Source: Pseudoalteromonas shioyasakiensis
GTDB taxonomy: Bacteria > Pseudomonadota > Gammaproteobacteria > Enterobacterales > Alteromonadaceae
DNA length: 64,000 nt
Assembly: GCF_024518675.1 (NCBI RefSeq)
Contig: NZ_JANIGL010000003.1
Span: 1-64,000 of the forward strand
Direction: 5' to 3'
In this document: piece after piece, positions 34,523 to 45,477 of the stretch
Layout of the letters: each line of letters opens with the position of its first letter
Numbering within the stretch: position 1 is the stretch's first letter
Notes under the pieces: model-generated
The model's input: only the letters and a program-made list of their open reading frames with translations
Database searches by the model: none
What the model was told of the DNA's origin: nothing
Program-made: the position numbers and the translations under genes

Positions 34523-36129
34523 GTATTTTGCTCCCTTAAATTACTTTTTCCAGCTCGATTAGCGCGAAAAGGGGCTGTTGGGGCATGTAGTTGAGTACGT
34601 AATTTTTTGGCTTGAACAATAAATAACACTGCACTTATTAGGCACATTAAGTCAAAACTAAACAGCGCCCATTGGCTGTTTAATACGTAGCTAATCAGGT
34701 TACCATTTGTTGTTAGTGCATTAACCAGTGAAATGCTAATACAAGCAATACAATTGACCCACGCAAGCATAATCCATTGCTGTTTTGCACGTTTAAACAA
34801 AGCAAACAAGGCAACGGCTAGCCAAGTCACAAAAAACACCAGTATTTCTTTATCAGCACGTTCTGCGGTGGTTATCGGTAATAACCTATTTGCAATAAAA
34901 AATGCGCTGGTCGCAACAGGCAACCCCATTAATGTGGCTAGGTTTAAGCCTTCTACTAGCTTTAAGCCAAATGATGGAACCTGGTCTTTCTTCATCCGCT
35001 CACGAATACGTTTAGCCCACATAATGCAACCCGTTGCTATCATGACACAGCCCGCAACTCCACATAGAAAATATAACCAACGCAGCAGAGGATTAGCCAA
35101 ACGCCCCGTATGTAAAGCCGTTAAAGAGTCATAAAAGACCTCAGTGGCAGAAAGTTCATCGCGTGTTTTAGCCATTAAACTGCCATCCACACCATTAAAA
35201 AGGAGAGTGGGGGTTTGATCACGCACCTGCGTTCCTGTCGCAGCACGAACCGTGATAGTGGCAGACGCAGTATTAGGATCGCGAATAGCAAATTGCGTTA
35301 TATCGGCATTAGGCCAGTTAGTATAAACTTGATCTAAAACCGTCTCTACTGCAACTAATGGGGCACTTTCGGCACTTGACTGAGTGCGTACATTGGTTGG
35401 CAGCACATCATTAAATAGCCCTCTTACCCCGTTGTCATAAGCAGTCATTGCCGGATAAGGAAAAAGCATAAATATTAATGTTATCAAACCTGTATAGGTT
35501 ATCATTATATGAAAAGGTAGAGCTAAAACTGACGATACGTTATGACCATCAAGCCAACTTCGGCTGCCTTTGTTTTTTCTAAAACTAAACATATCTTTAA
35601 AAATACGTTTATGAATCACAACCCCAGATATCAGTGCCACCAACATAAATAAACTTGCAAAACACACTATCCAGCGCGCTGTGCGTACATCAATATAGTG
35701 CAGATCAAAATGCAGCCGGTAAAAAAAGTTACCGCCTTTGGTTTCTCTAGGCTGCTGTATCGGCGCACCTGTTTCTGGATTAATATAGTAATCGTTCCAA
35801 CCACCAAAACGCTTCCCTTCAGGGCGGGGTTTTTCATACGCATATATCAGCCAAGGTTCGCGCTCGCTCGGCAGGTAAATTCCCCAACGATTTGACTCTG
35901 GCGCTACCGTTTTTAAGTATTCAACTCCCGCTATTATTTGTTGATGCTGAAGCCCGATACGCTCTTGCGGCACGTGAGCGTCATGTAACGCAGGTTTGCT
36001 CCAAAGTGTTATCTCATCACGGAAAAAACTAACCGTTCCGGCAAAAAAGATTAAATACAGTAACCAGCATACCAGTAGGCCAACCCAAGTATGCATCCAT
36101 GTCATGGAGCGAAAAAAACTATCTTTCAT
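34519..36129 (-). CDS. PepSY-associated TM helix (iron-regulated membrane) protein
   Basis: An inner-membrane protein of about 536 residues in the PepSY_TM / iron-uptake reductase-like family. Helix 1 follows FFRSMTWMHTWVGLLVCWLLYLIFF, a typical start with a His. A periplasmic PepSY-containing loop includes the conserved RLHFDLHYI; His residues recur at the helix borders (GHNVSSVLALPFHIMITYTG, LHTGRLANPLLRWLYFLCG), consistent with heme-binding electron transfer. I start at the ATG at 36129, which overlaps the DUF3649 stop (ATGA), rather than the upstream non-hydrophobic extension. Confidence 0.88.
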   Translation of the reverse strand: MKDSFFRSMTWMHTWVGLLVCWLLYLIFFAGTVSFFRDEITLWSKPALHDAHVPQERIGLQHQQIIAGVEYLKTVAPESNRWGIYLPSEREPWLIYAYEKPRPEGKRFGGWNDYYINPETGAPIQQPRETKGGNFFYRLHFDLHYIDVRTARWIVCFASLFMLVALISGVVIHKRIFKDMFSFRKNKGSRSWLDGHNVSSVLALPFHIMITYTGLITLIFMLFPYPAMTAYDNGVRGLFNDVLPTNVRTQSSAESAPLVAVETVLDQVYTNWPNADITQFAIRDPNTASATITVRAATGTQVRDQTPTLLFNGVDGSLMAKTRDELSATEVFYDSLTALHTGRLANPLLRWLYFLCGVAGCVMIATGCIMWAKRIRERMKKDQVPSFGLKLVEGLNLATLMGLPVATSAFFIANRLLPITTAERADKEILVFFVTWLAVALFALFKRAKQQWIMLAWVNCIACISISLVNALTTNGNLISYVLNSQWALFSFDLMCLISAVLFIVQAKKLRTQLHAPTAPFRANRAGKSNLREQNT

Positions 36130-36470
36130 AACCAACCCTTTAATAAGGCAATGCTCAACCCGCATGCTGATGATGTTAGTAAAATTGTGATCCAAATAGT
36201 TTTTAAAGACTTAACAGCAAATACCCAAATAAAAACACAGCTATAAATAAAAATAGTCAGGCTGATACTTAAAAGTACGGCGTCTGATTTTTTTAGTGGT
36301 AAAGTTATACTCATTAAAGCAGTAAATACGCTGGTAAAAAGGTAACCCCCTACAATGGCCGCAAAAAACCGAGAAACAACAGCAAGCTGATATGCATATG
36401 ATTGATAGTATTGACTAATTTTAGCAACCAACATAAGTAATTGGCTGTTTTTTTGTGATTGGGCATGCAT
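36126..36470 (-). CDS. DUF3649 membrane protein
   Basis: A small inner-membrane protein (about 114 residues, three helices) matching DUF3649: SYQLAVVSRFFAAIVGGYLFT-like N-terminal helix, a polar hinge LPLKKSDAV and two more helices. It is the first gene of the PepSY unit. The ATG at 36470 is preceded by AAGGG at a good distance and is preferred over 36491. A weak Fur-like sequence (GATAGTGATTCG near 36539) lies upstream, which would fit iron control but is not convincing alone. Confidence 0.82.
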   Translation of the reverse strand: MHAQSQKNSQLLMLVAKISQYYQSYAYQLAVVSRFFAAIVGGYLFTSVFTALMSITLPLKKSDAVLLSISLTIFIYSCVFIWVFAVKSLKTIWITILLTSSACGLSIALLKGWL

Positions 36471-36588
36471 AAATAATCCCTTAAAACCCATAATGGGAAA
36501 CGAATAAAAAGGGTATTATATATTTTGGGTTCAGAAAAGATAGTGATTCGTATTTAACTTCACGATAATTCGACTTAATAAACTTCAT

Positions 36589-36621
36589 AGATCATATTTT
36601 TACTAAGTAAAAATATGATCT
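36589..36621 (-). terminator. 33-bp perfect palindrome after the VOC gene
   Basis: AGATCATATTTTTACT (36589-36604) and its reverse complement (36606-36621) are separated by one base. It begins 13 bases past the stop of the minus-strand gene ending at 36634, without a T tract. It is the same design as the palindrome at 25304-25332. Confidence 0.5.
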
Positions 36622-36633
36622 AATCAAAAAAAC

Positions 36634-37134
36634 TTAGTAGGCACCTTCACTATAAATAAGCTCATAACTATGGCTGTAAATCTCTAAAATATTACCAAAT
36701 GGGTCTTCCATGTAGATCATACGATATGGCTTTTCACCTGGGTAATAGTAACGCGGCTCGGCCATACGCTTTTTACCGCCAGCGGCAACAATGCGTTCAG
36801 CAAGCTCTTCAACATTAGGGTCTTGCACACAAAAGTGAAAAATACCTGTTTTCCAGTATTCAAAGTTATCTTCTGGGTTTTCTTGGTTTTTGAATTCAAA
36901 TAACTCAACGCCAATACGATCGCCTGTCGATAAATGTGCGATACGAAATTTCTCCCAGTTTGCACCAAATACATCAGTACACATTTCACCAATAGCGCTA
37001 TCGTCTTCAACTATTTCAGTTGGCTTCATAATTAAATACCAACCTAAAACTTGAGTATAAAACTCAACCGCTTTTTCAAGATCTGGTACCGAAATACCAA
37101 TATGTGAAAAATTACGTGGATAAACATTACTCAT
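36634..37134 (-). CDS. VOC (glyoxalase/dioxygenase superfamily) protein
   Basis: A 166-residue vicinal-oxygen-chelate fold protein with two beta-alpha-beta-beta-beta modules. Potential metal ligands are His in FSHIGISVPDLEKAVEFYTQVLGW, His in GIFHFCVQDPNVEELAERI and Glu in DPFGNILEIYS. It may be a glyoxalase-like lyase or a dioxygenase acting on a small metabolite; sequence alone does not decide. A LysR regulator lies divergently 103 bp away, an arrangement typical of a LysR target gene. Confidence 0.87.
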   Translation of the reverse strand: MSNVYPRNFSHIGISVPDLEKAVEFYTQVLGWYLIMKPTEIVEDDSAIGEMCTDVFGANWEKFRIAHLSTGDRIGVELFEFKNQENPEDNFEYWKTGIFHFCVQDPNVEELAERIVAAGGKKRMAEPRYYYPGEKPYRMIYMEDPFGNILEIYSHSYELIYSEGAY

Positions 37135-37237
37135 AAACTGTGCTCCTGTTGCATATAAAATACGAGAAAGGCCACTTTACGAACAATCAACCATTAAGTA
37201 AAATTATCATTAAACATAATTATGAGTACAATTTGTA

Positions 37238-38122
37238 ATGATAAATCCTGTTTGGCTAAATACCTTTTGCACACTTGTTGAAGTAAATCACTTTACTCGT
37301 ACTAGCGAGCGCCTGTTTATGACGCAATCAGGAGTAAGCCAACATATCAAAAAGCTAGAACAGCAGCTTGACTGCCAACTGCTTGAACGCCACGGCAAAC
37401 AATTTACCTTAACGGCTCAAGGACAAAGCTTATATAACAAGGGCAGCCAGCTACTTAAAGATTGGCAGTTTTTAGAACAAGAGCTGCATAGTGATTCCCC
37501 TTATAATGGCAATGTAAAGGTGCAATCCCCCGGCAGTTGCGGGCTAAAATTTTATGCTCAATTACTTACGTTACAAACGAAACATCAGCATCTGACGATA
37601 GATTATCGATTTGCGCCAAATGAAAGTGTCGAGCATGCCGTTGCTAATCACAATGCTGATATTGGTTTTTTAACACAAGCCCCTACCTTGAGTGAGGTGA
37701 CAAGCCACAAAGTTGGTCAAGAAGCACTATTATTAATAACCCCGGTAACTTGTGAGTCGCCGACTTGGCAAGCTTTATGCGACCTAGGTTTTATTAGCCA
37801 CCCAGACGCAAAACACCACGCTCAGCTCTTACTAAGCGAAAACTACCCAGAGTTTGAGCATATTGGCCAAATTAAGCGTACTGGGTTTTCAAACCAAATC
37901 AGCTTAATTTTAGAGCCAGTTAGCCTCGGCTTTGGTTTCACGGTCTTACCTGCTCATGCTGTTGGAGCTTTTAATAAACCCGAGCTCATTAAGGTTCACC
38001 ACCTTGCCAACCCAATTAACGAATCTATTTATGTGTGCCACCATAGAAATCGGCCATTAGCTAAACGCATGCATACTGTTATTGATGCGATTAAAACCAT
38101 AAATACTCAGCCGATAAAGTAA
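37238..38122 (+). CDS. LysR family transcriptional regulator
   Basis: A 294-residue LysR regulator. The winged helix-turn-helix occupies the first 60 residues (FTRTSERLFMTQSGVSQHIKKLEQQLDCQLLERHGKQFTLT) and a periplasmic-binding-protein-like effector domain follows. It is divergent from the VOC gene, which it probably controls, and is followed 57 bases later by the GyrI-like gene. The effector is unknown. Confidence 0.92.
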   Translation: MINPVWLNTFCTLVEVNHFTRTSERLFMTQSGVSQHIKKLEQQLDCQLLERHGKQFTLTAQGQSLYNKGSQLLKDWQFLEQELHSDSPYNGNVKVQSPGSCGLKFYAQLLTLQTKHQHLTIDYRFAPNESVEHAVANHNADIGFLTQAPTLSEVTSHKVGQEALLLITPVTCESPTWQALCDLGFISHPDAKHHAQLLLSENYPEFEHIGQIKRTGFSNQISLILEPVSLGFGFTVLPAHAVGAFNKPELIKVHHLANPINESIYVCHHRNRPLAKRMHTVIDAIKTINTQPIK

Positions 38123-38179
38123 ACCTTTACTGTAATTTCTGTTAAGTTGATATATGAACTCACATAAAGGATAGCCGGT

Positions 38180-38632
38180 ATGCAAATAAAGCAACTTAAA
38201 AGTATGAGCCTGACAGGGTTAAAAGTACGCACCTGTAATGCTAATGAAATGAATACCGACACGGCAAAAATAGCAGATTTATGGCAAGCATTTGGCCAAA
38301 AGTATGGCCCAAAACTCACCGCTGATACAAAGGTTTATGGTGTTTATACAAATTATGATACGGATATGACAGGTGACTTTGATGTCATAGCCTGCTGTGA
38401 TGATAAAAATATTAAAGTAGCGGATTCAATAAATGTTGCCACTAAAGAAAGCCGTTATTTAGTATTCAATGGGGAAGGCGAAATGCCTGATGCTGTTATC
38501 GACTTGTGGGGTGAAATTTGGCAATACTTTAGTAGTGAAGATTGCGCACACCAACGCACCTATACCAGCGACTTTGAATATTATAAAAGCGATTCTGAGG
38601 TTGAAATAGCAATTGCCATAAAAGCGGAGTAA
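38180..38632 (+). CDS. GyrI-like small-molecule-binding domain protein
   Basis: A 150-residue stand-alone GyrI-like domain (AraC effector-binding type): start MQIKQLKSMSLTGLKVRTCNANE, middle VYGVYTNYDTDMTGDFDVIACC and end KSDSEVEIAIAIK, all characteristic. Such proteins bind hydrophobic or cationic ligands, can inhibit gyrase or act as hydrolases of cyclic electrophiles. AAGGA lies before the ATG. Co-transcription with the LysR gene is possible. Confidence 0.85.
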   Translation: MQIKQLKSMSLTGLKVRTCNANEMNTDTAKIADLWQAFGQKYGPKLTADTKVYGVYTNYDTDMTGDFDVIACCDDKNIKVADSINVATKESRYLVFNGEGEMPDAVIDLWGEIWQYFSSEDCAHQRTYTSDFEYYKSDSEVEIAIAIKAE

Positions 38633-38642
38633 CAATACAAAG

Positions 38643-38673
38643 CAGCTAGGTTATATATACCCCAACCTAGCTG
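38643..38673. terminator. Bidirectional hairpin between convergent genes
   Basis: CAGCTAGGTT (38643-38652) and AACCTAGCTG (38664-38673) form a perfect 10-bp stem around an 11-base loop, between the GyrI-like gene (plus) and the esterase gene (minus). Confidence 0.6.
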
Positions 38674-38679
38674 TGTTAA

Positions 38680-39501
38680 CTATTTTCCATAAAGCCAATC
38701 AAGCCCTTGAATTAGCGTCGTTGGAAATGCCGTACTATGTTTAGCCCCATCAATAAAATTAACCTGCAACTTAATATGCTTACTGCCATTTTGACGTATC
38801 TTAGTCGCAAGCTTGTTAGCTCCCGCAACCATATTTTGACCTTCACCAAACTTAGGGGTTTCTTTACTACCTACTGATATATAGACTTTAATTTCTTGCT
38901 TAGGTGCTGTGATTGGCTGAGATAAAATCACCTCATTATCAAACCACACCGACGGACTACCAATAATATAACTGCTAAATAAGTCCGGCTGAGTAAAAAG
39001 CACATAAGCGGCAAATAAACCGCCAAGAGAATTTCCCACTAAAGTACGTTGCTTTGGATTAACGCGGTAGTTAGCGTTTATATGCGTAAACACCACATCA
39101 GCAATAAAATCGATGTGTTGCGCGGCTTTACCGGTTTCGAGCTGCCAATCCTTGGCTTTACTCGGGGTGTAATCACGTATTCGGCTTGATGATCCTTTAG
39201 AGCCTTGCGAATAACCTATTGCAACGAGTATAGCTTCATCCATAGCGCCGCTATTCATAGGGAAACGGGTAGCTCCCGATGCCACTTGAAACGCATACGA
39301 GCCGTCAAGTAAGTAAACCACTGGGTATGTTTTATCAGATTTAGCTTTGTAACTTCGAGGCAATTTTATAGATAGGGAGTAACTGAGCTTAGTATTGTGA
39401 TCAACCACCTCAACCACTTTACTTCGTGGAACCTCATAAGAGTGTTCCGCACTAATGGTAAAACTAGCAAGTGATATAAAAATAAAAAGAAACTGCCTCA
39501 T
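38680..39501 (-). CDS. Exported esterase of the Fes/IroE type (alpha/beta hydrolase)
   Basis: A secreted serine hydrolase of the putative-esterase family (PF00756 type), 273 residues, signal peptide to ISA. The nucleophile elbow is GNSLGG (Ser159); the catalytic His is in GAKHSTAFP near the end. The family includes siderophore esterases (IroE, Fes) and S-formylglutathione hydrolase-like enzymes; the periplasmic location and the two TonB receptors elsewhere in the window make a siderophore or ester substrate plausible, not proven. It follows the DUF1275 gene by 13 bases. Confidence 0.87.
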   Translation of the reverse strand: MRQFLFIFISLASFTISAEHSYEVPRSKVVEVVDHNTKLSYSLSIKLPRSYKAKSDKTYPVVYLLDGSYAFQVASGATRFPMNSGAMDEAILVAIGYSQGSKGSSSRIRDYTPSKAKDWQLETGKAAQHIDFIADVVFTHINANYRVNPKQRTLVGNSLGGLFAAYVLFTQPDLFSSYIIGSPSVWFDNEVILSQPITAPKQEIKVYISVGSKETPKFGEGQNMVAGANKLATKIRQNGSKHIKLQVNFIDGAKHSTAFPTTLIQGLDWLYGK

Positions 39502-39514
39502 ACTGACCCTATTT

Positions 39515-40177
39515 TTATTGTTTAAATTTAGCGCTATAAATTGAGTACGATAACGCTAAGCAAATGCAAATAAGCGCAGGAATAAATAGCGCATTAAACT
39601 GAAAGAAATTGAACAAGTACGCTCCGCACGCCCCTCCTGAAACAAACCCTGCTATGATCAGTGAAAAAAGAAAAGCCTTTCTCTTATCAAACGGTTCACC
39701 ACGCAGCCTTGCGCCAATCATAATGCCTAAATCAGTAAAAATACCGGTCACATGGGTAGTACGAACAACCGCGCCGCTAAAGGTAGTTGCAAGGGCATTT
39801 TGCAACCCACATGCCGCTGACGCAAAATAATGTCCATGTACCCAGTCATTTGATAAAAAGTATACTGCAGCAAATAAAAGCAATGCTTCAAGTACTAATA
39901 ACCCACTATAGTTATGGCCTAACTTTAGCGATCCACTGCGTAAAAACAACCCAGATATAATTGAGCCGATTAAAAAGCTAGCTAAAATAAAACCAAGTTC
40001 CAGAACATCACTAATGTTTGAATTAACCAAACCTGAGCCAAATGAAGTCGCTGTACCTGATAGGTGAGAAACCGATTGATGTTTGAACCCTAATAAGCCA
40101 ATAGCGTTTACCAGCCCAGCAACTAAAGCAAGTATAAATGAGCCATACTCAACCCAACGGGGCAACTTTTTGATCAC
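39515..40177 (-). CDS. DUF1275 (YoaK family) membrane protein
   Basis: A 220-residue inner-membrane protein with six helices. The segments GLVNAIGLLGFKHQSVSHLSGTAT and CGLQNALATTFSGAVVRTTHVTGIFTDLG are the DUF1275 hallmarks. The transport substrate is unknown. The start codon is GTG (40175-40177), with AGGGA five bases upstream. It probably forms a unit with the downstream esterase gene, and perhaps with MarC upstream (54-bp gap). Confidence 0.88.
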   Translation of the reverse strand: MIKKLPRWVEYGSFILALVAGLVNAIGLLGFKHQSVSHLSGTATSFGSGLVNSNISDVLELGFILASFLIGSIISGLFLRSGSLKLGHNYSGLLVLEALLLFAAVYFLSNDWVHGHYFASAACGLQNALATTFSGAVVRTTHVTGIFTDLGIMIGARLRGEPFDKRKAFLFSLIIAGFVSGGACGAYLFNFFQFNALFIPALICICLALSYSIYSAKFKQ

Positions 40178-40231
40178 ACAAATCCCTAATTATTATATAT
40201 AACTTGTAGTTTGCTAGTACTTACATACAAA

Positions 40232-40852
40232 TCATGTGGATACTAATTTATAATATTCGCTAAACCCTGTGAGTATATTTGTAGTCGCAATTGCCGATAA
40301 AATTAGCCCCATCACACGGCTAATAACACTGGCGCCACTGCTGCCAATTACTTTACTGATATAGCCAGATAGCAGCATTAATATATATACCACAATTAAA
40401 ACAGACAGCATCACTAACGCAGTTTGTAATTGTTCCCAAAGGCTAAAAATAGCATTTTCGGTTAACAATACAGCGGTTAAAATGGCCCCTGGACTAGCTA
40501 TTGAAGGAACAGCAATAGGGTAAATTGCCGTTTCTCTATCTGACTTCACAAATCGCTTAAGTTCTTCTTCGGGCTTGCTGTCACCAAAAATCATGCTCAA
40601 AGCAAATAAGAATAAAACAATCCCACCCGATATTTGAAATGCAGGTAATGGAATAGACAACGCTTTTAAAATGATTTCGCCAATAACAACAAAAAAGATT
40701 AACACTGCAGCCGAAGCTAATGTCGCCAAAAGTGCAATACGTCGCTTGGTTTTCGCATCGTATTTTTCGGTCACAGCCACAAATACAGGTACCGTGCCGA
40801 TGGGGTCTATAACCGCAAAAAAAGTAATAAAAACAGCAACAAAGTCAATCAT
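40232..40852 (-). CDS. MarC family membrane protein
   Basis: A 206-residue, six-helix protein of the MarC family. Family segments: FFAVIDPIGTVPVFVAVT near the start, AFQISGGIVLFLFALSMIFG, then IYPIAVPSIASPGAILTAVLL. Although named after the multiple antibiotic resistance locus, MarC itself is not required for resistance; the role is unclear, perhaps amino-acid or metabolite export. GGGGAAAG precedes the ATG. Confidence 0.9.
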   Translation of the reverse strand: MIDFVAVFITFFAVIDPIGTVPVFVAVTEKYDAKTKRRIALLATLASAAVLIFFVVIGEIILKALSIPLPAFQISGGIVLFLFALSMIFGDSKPEEELKRFVKSDRETAIYPIAVPSIASPGAILTAVLLTENAIFSLWEQLQTALVMLSVLIVVYILMLLSGYISKVIGSSGASVISRVMGLILSAIATTNILTGFSEYYKLVST

Positions 40853-43390
<2,538 letters not shown>

Positions 43391-43417
43391 CTAAAGCACT
43401 AAACCCATTTAAAAAAC

Positions 43418-43448
43418 AGCGCGAGAGTTTACATTCTCGCGCTTTTTT
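43418..43448 (+). terminator. Rho-independent terminator of katG
   Basis: AGCGCGAGA (43418-43426) pairs with TCTCGCGCT (43435-43443) and runs into T residues. Confidence 0.95.
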
Positions 43449-43531
43449 ATTTATCGAATCCTTCCGAGAAAACCCATTGTTCGACGCGAAGCGGCGTTGA
43501 TGGGTAGTTCACAACGACATATACCGAAGAC

Positions 43532-43548
43532 TGTAAACCCCCATTACA
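43532..43548. repeat. Dispersed palindrome, copy 6
   Basis: TGTAAA-CCCCC-ATTACA, with one base off in the right half, lies between katG and the metallophosphoesterase gene. Confidence 0.75.
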
Positions 43549-43572
43549 TAATGAAAATTATTAAAGCCGCAG

Positions 43573-45402
43573 TTATGTCGATACAGTATCCTCGGCACAG
43601 TTTTGCAACGACTTATTTTCTGACATATCAATAATTAAGCATTTATCTGGCAGCGCATGATTAAGATTATCGTAAATACTGAATGCTTGAGTTAGAGCTG
43701 TTCTTAACTGACAAAGGTTTTTACCTTTATTGTCACTGCTAGCGGTGCATCTTGTATTGTTACTTAATATATTTGCCATTGTTTGATAAGTTTGCTGAGT
43801 TGCTTGGTTAATATCAGCAAATGCAAGTGATCCAGCATTGCGCACTAAGTAAAAGTCAGTGATAAAATCTAGGACTGTTTTAGCCTGTAAGCCTTGGCGT
43901 TGTGCTTTAGATAACTGACTATCATCGCTAAACAAAACCATGACCTCTAATAGCGACATATTCAATATTTGCTCACGAAAGTCCTGTGGCCATTCTTTAG
44001 GAATAAACCGCCACTGCGCCAATGCGTGTAAATGCATTTTACTGTAACTGTGATAGTCCTTGGCCGTTAAAATAATGTCATCCCAAGCTTGCTCTGGATT
44101 GTTTTTTATAAGGTAATCATGCTCTTTTTGGTAAGCACTAAAAAGTAGGTCAAACTGGGCAACATTATCAATAGTAATTGTATCTACTTTTGCTAGCTGT
44201 TTATCAAGTGTGACTAACTTATAAGCAGGGCGGTATGCTGCAATAGACGGGGCTTGAATATTAAACAGAGTGTTATGTTCGCTCTCAATGACCGATGTGT
44301 CATTCATATGCATATGCCCGCCAATGTGCAGTTTCAAGCCTGTTTCGGCGAGTAGTTTTCGTGTATCACTGTTAGGTTCGCGGGCTAACTGAAAAGCCGT
44401 ATCACCAAATAACGATTTAATCGACCGAGTTTGACCATCGTAAAACTCCCCCATCGGAAAGTGGCTAAATGCTATCAATGTTTTATTTTGCTGCTTAGCA
44501 CGCTCAACGATTTCCGTGATCCAGTCTAATAAAAAAGGTTTCTCAGTCAGTACCTTGTTATAACCTGCATTACCTGAACCTTGAAAAACTATAGTGCCAT
44601 TTTTAAACTGCGGGATATATACATTGGCATCTATAGCAAGCAACCAAAGTCCCTTCATAGGCTCAACTAAATAACTGGTATCAGGTACTAGCTTACATCT
44701 ATTGTTGTCATTCTTTGCACATTGGGAATAACGACGCTCAGCCAGTGAATCCTCTTTACCAAAGGGTGTTTCCCACAGTAAATCACGATTATCAGGTAAC
44801 AAACCAAACGATCCCATTATTTCTACTATGCCTTTATAACCTGCATGGGCTATTTTATCGCTGCATATCAACCCATGCTCCTCTTTTATCGATGCTTTAC
44901 AACGAGGGTGATCAGTGGAATAAATCCCCACTTGCTGGCCTTGCTGGCCCAAAAAGTCAGCTTTACCGCCTGCGCTTTTAAATGGTTTAACTGGATCGTG
45001 ATTACCTGGAATAGCAAAAAAGCGCATACCATGGTTTTTTGCGTAACTATCAAGAATAGCTTTTAAGCCCTGTAAATGTATTGGTTGACCGTCATCAGTG
45101 AAATCCCCCGGTAGTGCGACCAACTTCACACCTTTAGCCGCAATGTCATCTAATGTGGCAATTAACGCAAAGTAATTTTCATTAAATAAACGGGTTGAAT
45201 GGATCTGCGCCTGCATACTACGAATACTTACAGGCTTTTCTGCTTTACCTAATTCAATGCCTGCAAACCCTTCTGTTGAAAAATCACCATAAATATCATG
45301 AAAATGAATATCCGGCACAAAGGCTATTTGCGTATTACTTAGTGGAGTAGCATGTAATGTTGTAGTAACTATGCACAGTATTAAAGGTAGCAATAACTTC
45401 AT
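43573..45402 (-). CDS. Exported calcineurin-like metallophosphoesterase
   Basis: A 609-residue secreted or periplasmic metallophosphatase with signal peptide (MKLLLPLILCIVTTTLHA). Dimetal motifs: PDIHFHD (Asp31, His33), PGDFTDDG (Asp100), PGNHD (134-136), AFSHFPMGE and GGHMHMND. The C-terminal ~200 residues are helical with several Cys. Possible substrates are nucleotides, phosphodiesters or sphingomyelin-like lipids. It lies just downstream of a TonB receptor gene, but a terminator separates them; functional pairing for phosphorus nutrition is an inference. Confidence 0.88.
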   Translation of the reverse strand: MKLLLPLILCIVTTTLHATPLSNTQIAFVPDIHFHDIYGDFSTEGFAGIELGKAEKPVSIRSMQAQIHSTRLFNENYFALIATLDDIAAKGVKLVALPGDFTDDGQPIHLQGLKAILDSYAKNHGMRFFAIPGNHDPVKPFKSAGGKADFLGQQGQQVGIYSTDHPRCKASIKEEHGLICSDKIAHAGYKGIVEIMGSFGLLPDNRDLLWETPFGKEDSLAERRYSQCAKNDNNRCKLVPDTSYLVEPMKGLWLLAIDANVYIPQFKNGTIVFQGSGNAGYNKVLTEKPFLLDWITEIVERAKQQNKTLIAFSHFPMGEFYDGQTRSIKSLFGDTAFQLAREPNSDTRKLLAETGLKLHIGGHMHMNDTSVIESEHNTLFNIQAPSIAAYRPAYKLVTLDKQLAKVDTITIDNVAQFDLLFSAYQKEHDYLIKNNPEQAWDDIILTAKDYHSYSKMHLHALAQWRFIPKEWPQDFREQILNMSLLEVMVLFSDDSQLSKAQRQGLQAKTVLDFITDFYLVRNAGSLAFADINQATQQTYQTMANILSNNTRCTASSDNKGKNLCQLRTALTQAFSIYDNLNHALPDKCLIIDMSENKSLQNCAEDTVST

Positions 45403-45430
45403 AAAAATGCCCTGCTATCATATTTAAAAC

Positions 45431-45460
45431 AAAAAAGCCGAGAGCGTACAGACTCCCGGC
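45431..45460 (-). terminator. Terminator of the first TonB receptor gene
   Basis: On the minus strand GCCGGGAG pairs with CTCTCGGC (one G-T wobble) and is followed by six T residues. Confidence 0.85.
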
Positions 45461-45477
45461 AATATGAGTTTTTATAA

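Noticed and set aside
36539..36557. Fur box before the DUF3649-PepSY-DUF3325 operon
   Set aside because: GATAGTGATTCGTATTTAA agrees with the consensus at only about 11 of 19 positions; iron control is plausible from gene type but this site is not convincing.
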